Source of the DNA: Burkholderiaceae bacterium
GTDB lineage: Bacteria; Pseudomonadota; Gammaproteobacteria; Burkholderiales; Burkholderiaceae_C
Reading direction: 5' to 3'
Length of the DNA: 64,000 bases
Assembly: GCA_919902775.1 (NCBI GenBank)
Contig: CAKKRJ010000004.1
Coordinates: forward strand, 299,593 to 363,592
A program made the position numbers and the translations under genes. Shown here in pieces: positions 60,546 through 64,000 of this stretch. The notes beneath the pieces are model-generated. The model saw nothing but the letters and a program-made list of their open reading frames with translations. It searched no databases and had not been told where the DNA came from. The stretch's first letter is position 1. Each line of letters starts with the position of its first letter.

Positions 60546-61502
60546 TCAGTCGCCAAACAAAGCGGCCTGAGGACTCAAGCCGTCACGGACATGCGGGTAG
60601 CGCAGCCTGAGTCTGAGCTCACGTTTCATGCGCGTGTTGTCCAGACGGCGTGATTCGTTCATGAAGCTGAGCAGCATCAAGGGCAGTGCGGTGTTGGCAT
60701 CGCTGCGCGCAATGCGGGGCGGCTTGGGCAAGCCGTACAAAGCCGCCGCCAAGTCGAAGTAGTCACCCATTTTCAGGTCGGTGTCATCGGTCACATTCAC
60801 CACACGCTGGGGCTTGCCGCGCCACAAAGCAGCGGCACAGGCACGCGCCAAATCGTCGGCATGGATGTGGTTGGTGTAAACATCTTCTTTGGCCACCAGC
60901 ACCGGCGTGCCTTTGAGCAAGCGCTCACGGGGCGTGCCCCCTTCGCGGTCAGATGCGTAGATGCCGGGAATGCGCAGCACGCTCACCCGCACACCGCTGC
61001 GTCCCCACAAGCGCATCCGATTTTCTGCATCGACCCGACGCTGTGCACGGGGCGTGTGCGGATTCACGGGCCGCGTTTCATCCACCCGACGCCCCCCGCA
61101 GTCGCCATAAACCCCGGTCGTGGAACCATAGACCAGCGCCTGTGGCGGCGTGCGCAAACGCAAGGCACGCACCAAAGCCAGGCTGCGCGGGTCCTGTTCG
61201 GACGCCCCACGGCGGTCGGTCGGCGGCGGCGCCAGGTGAATCACCCGATGGGCCATGCCTGCCAAGCGCTTCAAACTGGCCGCATCGTCCAGGTTGCCCT
61301 GCAAAGGGGTGATGCCACAGGCCCGCAACAAGCGCACGCGCTCTGGCGATGAGGTCAAGGCCAGCAGACGCACCCTTTGGCTCTTTGGGGCACCCAATTG
61401 GCCTGCGGTGCGCAAGCCCACATCGCCACAGCCAACGATCAAGACACGCTGGCGACGAAAGCGGGCGGGCAAGGCACCCAATGGCGTCTGGTTTGAGGGC
61501 AA
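60546..61502 (-). CDS. NAD-dependent epimerase/dehydratase-like protein (YeeZ-type)
   Basis: A 318-residue extended SDR. It has V-L-I-V-G-C-G-D-V-G-L-R as the cofactor-binding motif near residue 20 and Y-G-S-T-T-G-V-Y-G-D with the catalytic Thr/Tyr region near residue 125. Near its end it has the H-I-H-A-D-D-L-A-R-A motif of NAD-dependent epimerases. A GxGxxG variant with Cys fits the YeeZ-like family of unknown substrate. The gene is divergent from the ferredoxin-reductase gene and coupled to hslR. Confidence 0.82.
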   Translation of the reverse strand: MPSNQTPLGALPARFRRQRVLIVGCGDVGLRTAGQLGAPKSQRVRLLALTSSPERVRLLRACGITPLQGNLDDAASLKRLAGMAHRVIHLAPPPTDRRGASEQDPRSLALVRALRLRTPPQALVYGSTTGVYGDCGGRRVDETRPVNPHTPRAQRRVDAENRMRLWGRSGVRVSVLRIPGIYASDREGGTPRERLLKGTPVLVAKEDVYTNHIHADDLARACAAALWRGKPQRVVNVTDDTDLKMGDYFDLAAALYGLPKPPRIARSDANTALPLMLLSFMNESRRLDNTRMKRELRLRLRYPHVRDGLSPQAALFGD

Positions 61503-61549
61503 AATCAGGGGTTCCGGGTCAACAACAAACCCTCAAGGATACCCAAAAG

Positions 61550-62590
61550 ATGAGCTTCCAGATTTCCGTGCTGCCCAGCGGGCGCGCTTTCACCGCCGAC
61601 GACAATGAAACCTTGCTGACCGCTGGCATCCGCCAGGGCATCGGCCTGCCCTATGGCTGCAAGGACGGGGCCTGCGGTTCGTGCAAATGCAAAAAAATCT
61701 CCGGCACCGTGGTGCACGGCGCCCACCAGGCCAAAGCCCTGAGCGACGAGGAAGAAGCCCAGGGCCTGGTGCTGACTTGCTGCGCCACCGCCCAAAGCGA
61801 TGTGGTGCTCGAATCGAAACAAGTGACCGCTGAAGGCGGCCTGCCCGTCAAGAAGATGCCGGTGCGCGTGGTCAGCCTGGAGAAGAAATCACACGACGTG
61901 ATCGTGCTCAAGCTGCAACTGCCTGCCAACGACGTGATGAAGTTCCACGCCGGTCAATACATCGAGTTCTTGTTGCGCGACGGTTCACGCCGCAGCTACA
62001 GCATGGCCAATGCACCGCACACCCTCGAAGTGGCGCCACCCACCGTGGAACTGCACATCCGCCACATGCCCGGCGGCAAGTTCACCGACCCGGTGTTCAG
62101 CACCATGAAGGAAAAAGACATCCTGCGCGCCGAAGGTCCGTATGGCAGCTTTTACCTGCGTGAGGACAATGACAAGCCCATCGTGCTGCTGGCCTCGGGC
62201 ACCGGCTTTGCGCCCATCAAGGCGCTTGTCGAGCACATGCAGCACCGCGGCATCACCCGTCCCACCACGCTGTACTGGGGGGGCCGCCGCCCGGCCGACC
62301 TGTACATGGCCGACTGGATCGAAGCCCGCCTGACCGAGATGCCCAACCTGCGTTACGTGCCCGTAATCTCGAACGCCGAAGCCGAAGACCACTGGAGCGG
62401 CCGCACCGGCTTTGTGCACCAGGCGGTGCTGCAGGACTTCCCCGACCTGTCGGGCCACCAGGTCTATGCCTGCGGCGCGCCCATCGTGGTGGACTCGGCC
62501 AAACGCGACTATGTGGCGCAAGGCGGTCTGCCCGAAGAAGAGTTCTACGCCGACTCGTTCACCTCTGAAGCCGACAAAGCCAAAGCTTGA
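61550..62590 (+). CDS. Ferredoxin-reductase fusion (2Fe-2S, FAD, NAD), AscD-like
   Basis: A 346-residue electron-transfer protein. The ATG at 61550 follows CAAGGA; a longer frame upstream is not real. The N-terminal plant-type ferredoxin domain carries Cys37, Cys42 and Cys45 (Y-G-C-K-D-G-A-C-G-S-C-K-C) with the fourth Cys at 77 or 78. R-R-S-Y-S-M-A-N binds FAD near residue 147, and G-T-G-F-A-P-I-K-A binds NAD(P)H near residue 220. Family members are annotated as CDP-6-deoxy-delta-3,4-glucoseen reductases, but without sugar genes nearby a general electron donor to an oxygenase or similar enzyme is more likely. Confidence 0.9.
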   Translation: MSFQISVLPSGRAFTADDNETLLTAGIRQGIGLPYGCKDGACGSCKCKKISGTVVHGAHQAKALSDEEEAQGLVLTCCATAQSDVVLESKQVTAEGGLPVKKMPVRVVSLEKKSHDVIVLKLQLPANDVMKFHAGQYIEFLLRDGSRRSYSMANAPHTLEVAPPTVELHIRHMPGGKFTDPVFSTMKEKDILRAEGPYGSFYLREDNDKPIVLLASGTGFAPIKALVEHMQHRGITRPTTLYWGGRRPADLYMADWIEARLTEMPNLRYVPVISNAEAEDHWSGRTGFVHQAVLQDFPDLSGHQVYACGAPIVVDSAKRDYVAQGGLPEEEFYADSFTSEADKAKA

Positions 62591-62602
62591 TCGTTCAGCG
62601 TC

Positions 62603-62682
62603 TTGGTGGGAGGCCGCCCCTGCGGCCGAATGACTGCCTCTACTACAGCTGACATTCGCGAGCAGGGGCTCGCTCCCACCAA
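62603..62682. repeat. REP-like inverted pair
   Basis: An 80-base element with outer arms TTGGTGGGAG (62603-62612) and CTCCCACCAA (62673-62682). Inside are GGCCGCCCCTGCGGCC and a second half-element CGCGAGCAGGGGCTCGC. It looks like a pair of REP units in inverted orientation (BIME-like). It is the main content of the 130-base gap between the reductase and Bug genes. Related copies are at 60104-60129 and 63751-63805. Confidence 0.8.
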
Positions 62683-62720
62683 CATGCAAAGCATTGACCC
62701 ACTTTGGCAAGGAGCCTCCC

Positions 62721-63686
62721 ATGACTTTGATCACCCGCCGCCAATTTGCTGCCGCGTCACTCGCACTCAGCGCCCCAGCCTGGGCGCAGGGCAAGCCGAT
62801 CCGCATCATCGTGCCCTATGCACCCGGTGGCCCGATCGACGTCACGGCGCGGGCTTTGGCGGAACGCGTGAAAGACAGTCTGGGCACGGTGATCATTGAA
62901 AACCGCCCGGGCGCAGGCGGCAATCTGGGTGCCGATCTGGTGGCCAAAGCCGCACCCGATGGTTTGACATTGGGGATTGCGGCCACGGCCACGCACGCCA
63001 TCAACCCTTGGCTGTTTGCCAAGATGCCTTACGACGCCACCCGTGACTTTGCGCCCATCACGCAAATGCTGCGCGTGCCCAACGTGCTGGTGATGAACGC
63101 CGAAACCGCCCACCGCCTGCACATCCACTCCCTGGCCGATTTGGTGGCCTATGCCAAAGCCAACCCGGCGAAACTGAACTTTGGCTCAGGGGGCAACGGC
63201 AGTGCAGGCCACCTGGCGGGTGAAATATTCAAACGTGCTGCGGGCATTTATGCCGTGCACATCCCGTACAACGGGGGCAACCCCGCACAACTGGCCTTGT
63301 TGTCGGGCCAGGTTGATTTCAACTTTGACAACCTGGCCACCGCAGCGGCCAACATCAAGGCCGGACGCCTCAAGGCCTTGGCCGTGACCACGGCGCAACG
63401 CAACAACGCCCTGCTCGACATCCAGGCCATGAGCGAAACCCTCAAGGGCTTTGAGATCGACACCTGGTGGGGCCTGGTCGCCCCTGCAGCCACCCCACGC
63501 GATGTGGTGGACCGCCTGAACAAGGCGTTTGTGGCCGCGCTGCAAACGCCAGAGACCCAAACACGCTTTGGTCAGTTGCTGGCCGAACCCGTCGGCAACA
63601 CGCCTGAGCAGTTTGGCGCGTTCATGAAGAAAGAACTGGCGCGCTACGAAAGCGTGGTCAAGGCCAGCGGCGCTCGGGTGGATTGA
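62721..63686 (+). CDS. Bug-family (TctC-like) periplasmic binding protein, copy 2
   Basis: A 321-residue solute-binding protein. The ATG at 62721 sits eight bases after AAGGAG; an upstream frame start at 62694 would hide the signal. The N-terminus T-R-R-Q-F-A-A-A-S has a twin-arginine-like motif, with cleavage after about residue 22 (A-W-A). Bug hallmarks are I-R-I-I-V-P-Y-A-P-G-G-P and E-N-R-P-G-A-G-G-N-L-G-A-D, then F-G-S-G-G-N-G-S-A-G-H-L, and V-H-I-P-Y-N-G-G. The ligand is unknown. It is followed by a strong terminator. Confidence 0.9.
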   Translation: MTLITRRQFAAASLALSAPAWAQGKPIRIIVPYAPGGPIDVTARALAERVKDSLGTVIIENRPGAGGNLGADLVAKAAPDGLTLGIAATATHAINPWLFAKMPYDATRDFAPITQMLRVPNVLVMNAETAHRLHIHSLADLVAYAKANPAKLNFGSGGNGSAGHLAGEIFKRAAGIYAVHIPYNGGNPAQLALLSGQVDFNFDNLATAAANIKAGRLKALAVTTAQRNNALLDIQAMSETLKGFEIDTWWGLVAPAATPRDVVDRLNKAFVAALQTPETQTRFGQLLAEPVGNTPEQFGAFMKKELARYESVVKASGARVD

Positions 63687-63713
63687 AGCTGACCTGCTTG
63701 GGGTTCAGTCAAA

Positions 63714-63741
63714 AAAACAGCCCGGCATGCCGGGCTGTTTT
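63714..63741 (+). terminator. Rho-independent terminator after Bug copy 2
   Basis: This is a perfect 28-base palindrome: AAAACAG, then CCCGGCATGCCGGG, then CTGTTTT. It is preceded by extra A and followed by T-rich sequence. The stem is very stable and can work for both strands, so it would also stop transcription from the leftward livF-like gene. Confidence 0.88.
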
Positions 63742-63750
63742 CAGGTTTTT

Positions 63751-63805
63751 GTGAGAGGTCGCCCCTGCGGCCGAAGCATTCGCGCGCAGGGGCGCGCTCC
63801 TACAA
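63751..63805. repeat. REP-like inverted pair
   Basis: The left half is GTGAGAGGTCGCCCCTGCGG plus CCGAA; the right half is CGCGCGCAGGGGCGCGCTCC plus TAC. The halves are imperfect inverted copies, as in the element at 62603-62682. It lies between the terminator and the livF-like gene. The rest of the gap to 63851 shows nothing else. Confidence 0.75.
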
Positions 63806-63851
63806 GGTTTCCGATTTTTTGTGGAAGATCGGCATTGAAGCCCTTTCCTGA

Positions 63852-64000
63852 TCACTCGCCCAGATACGCCGCCCGCACCTTGGGGTCTTCCAGCATGTCC
63901 CGGCCCACACCCGTCATGGTGATCAGGCCCGAGTCCATCACATAACCACGGTCCGCAATCGCCAGCGCCCGGCTCGCGTTTTGCTCCACCAGCAACACCG
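63852..64000 (-). CDS. LivF-type branched-chain amino-acid ABC ATPase, C-terminal part
   Basis: The last 49 codons of a minus-strand gene that continues past the window. It reads V-L-L-V-E-Q-N-A-S-R-A-L-A-I-A-D-R and G-Y-V-M-D-S-G, and ends P-K-V-R-A-A-Y-L-G-E before the TGA at 63854-63852. This is the signature end of LivF-family ATPases (L-V-E-Q-N is the H-loop neighbourhood). They power uptake of branched-chain amino acids or of other carboxylates and amides. Cognate liv genes should lie to the right. Confidence 0.88.
   Translation of the reverse strand, partial: VLLVEQNASRALAIADRGYVMDSGLITMTGVGRDMLEDPKVRAAYLGE

Noticed and set aside
61550..62590. Assigning the ferredoxin-reductase fusion to deoxysugar synthesis
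   Set aside because: The family name is CDP-6-deoxy-glucoseen reductase, but no deoxysugar genes are nearby, so only the redox architecture is claimed.

Overview
The window looks like a chromosomal segment of a betaproteobacterium of the order Burkholderiales, most like Comamonadaceae. I base this on the style of the Calvin-cycle operon (form II RuBisCO), two Bug-family (TctC-like) binding proteins, a LivF-type ABC protein, and GC-rich intergenic repeats. No rRNA, tRNA, CRISPR array, intact prophage or intact insertion sequence was seen.

Layout. (1) 1-372: a broken IS5-type transposase N-terminus at the left edge, then an AT-rich leader with a GAGTTC hexamer repeat. (2) 373-14020 (+): a surface-protein block. 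It holds a 2273-residue RTX/S-layer-like protein, a two-repeat lipoprotein, a 1482-residue autotransporter, a SapC-family protein with a signal peptide, and an unknown protein. (3) 14132-29731 (-): a probable four-gene type V secretion operon in the order parvulin-type periplasmic PPIase, autotransporter, TpsB transporter, and a 3652-residue TpsA adhesin with two TPS domains. It converges with block 2 at a strong shared hairpin. (4) 29814-32474: a 7TMR-DISM histidine kinase and an OmpR-type regulator, arranged convergently, and a fossil C-terminus of an HlyD-type type I secretion adaptor. (5) 32674-38478: the glycerate pathway (gcl, hyi, tartronate semialdehyde reductase, glycerate kinase) with a divergent LysR regulator. 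(6) 38525-49212: a Calvin-cycle operon transcribed cbbM-cbbY-cbbF-cbbP-cbbT-cbbG-cbbK-cbbA with divergent cbbR. (7) 49239-59314: an eight-gene catabolic operon (Bug protein, TauD-like dioxygenase, two BKACE/DUF849 enzymes, small hydrolase, quinone oxidoreductase, YeiH-type exporter, SDR) facing two paralogous AraC regulators and a DUF488 gene. (8) 59326-64000: nitroreductase, Hsp15-like protein, NAD-dependent epimerase-like protein, ferredoxin-reductase fusion, a second Bug protein and the end of a livF-like gene, with three copies of a REP-like element between them.

How the genes work together. Blocks 2-4 look like an accessory cell-surface island using three export routes (type I, Va and Vb), with its own periplasmic chaperone and possibly its own two-component system. 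Blocks 5 and 6 fit together: RuBisCO oxygenation makes 2-phosphoglycolate, and the gcl pathway would return glyoxylate carbon to glycerate and 3-phosphoglycerate. Block 7 has the enzyme types for hydroxylation, oxidation to a beta-keto acid and acetyl-CoA-dependent cleavage, but its substrate is unknown. The most novel-looking items are the mixed PPIase/T5a/T5b operon, the doubled TPS domain, and the TauD-SDR-BKACE cluster. Family assignments come from motifs and remembered family features, not from a database search.
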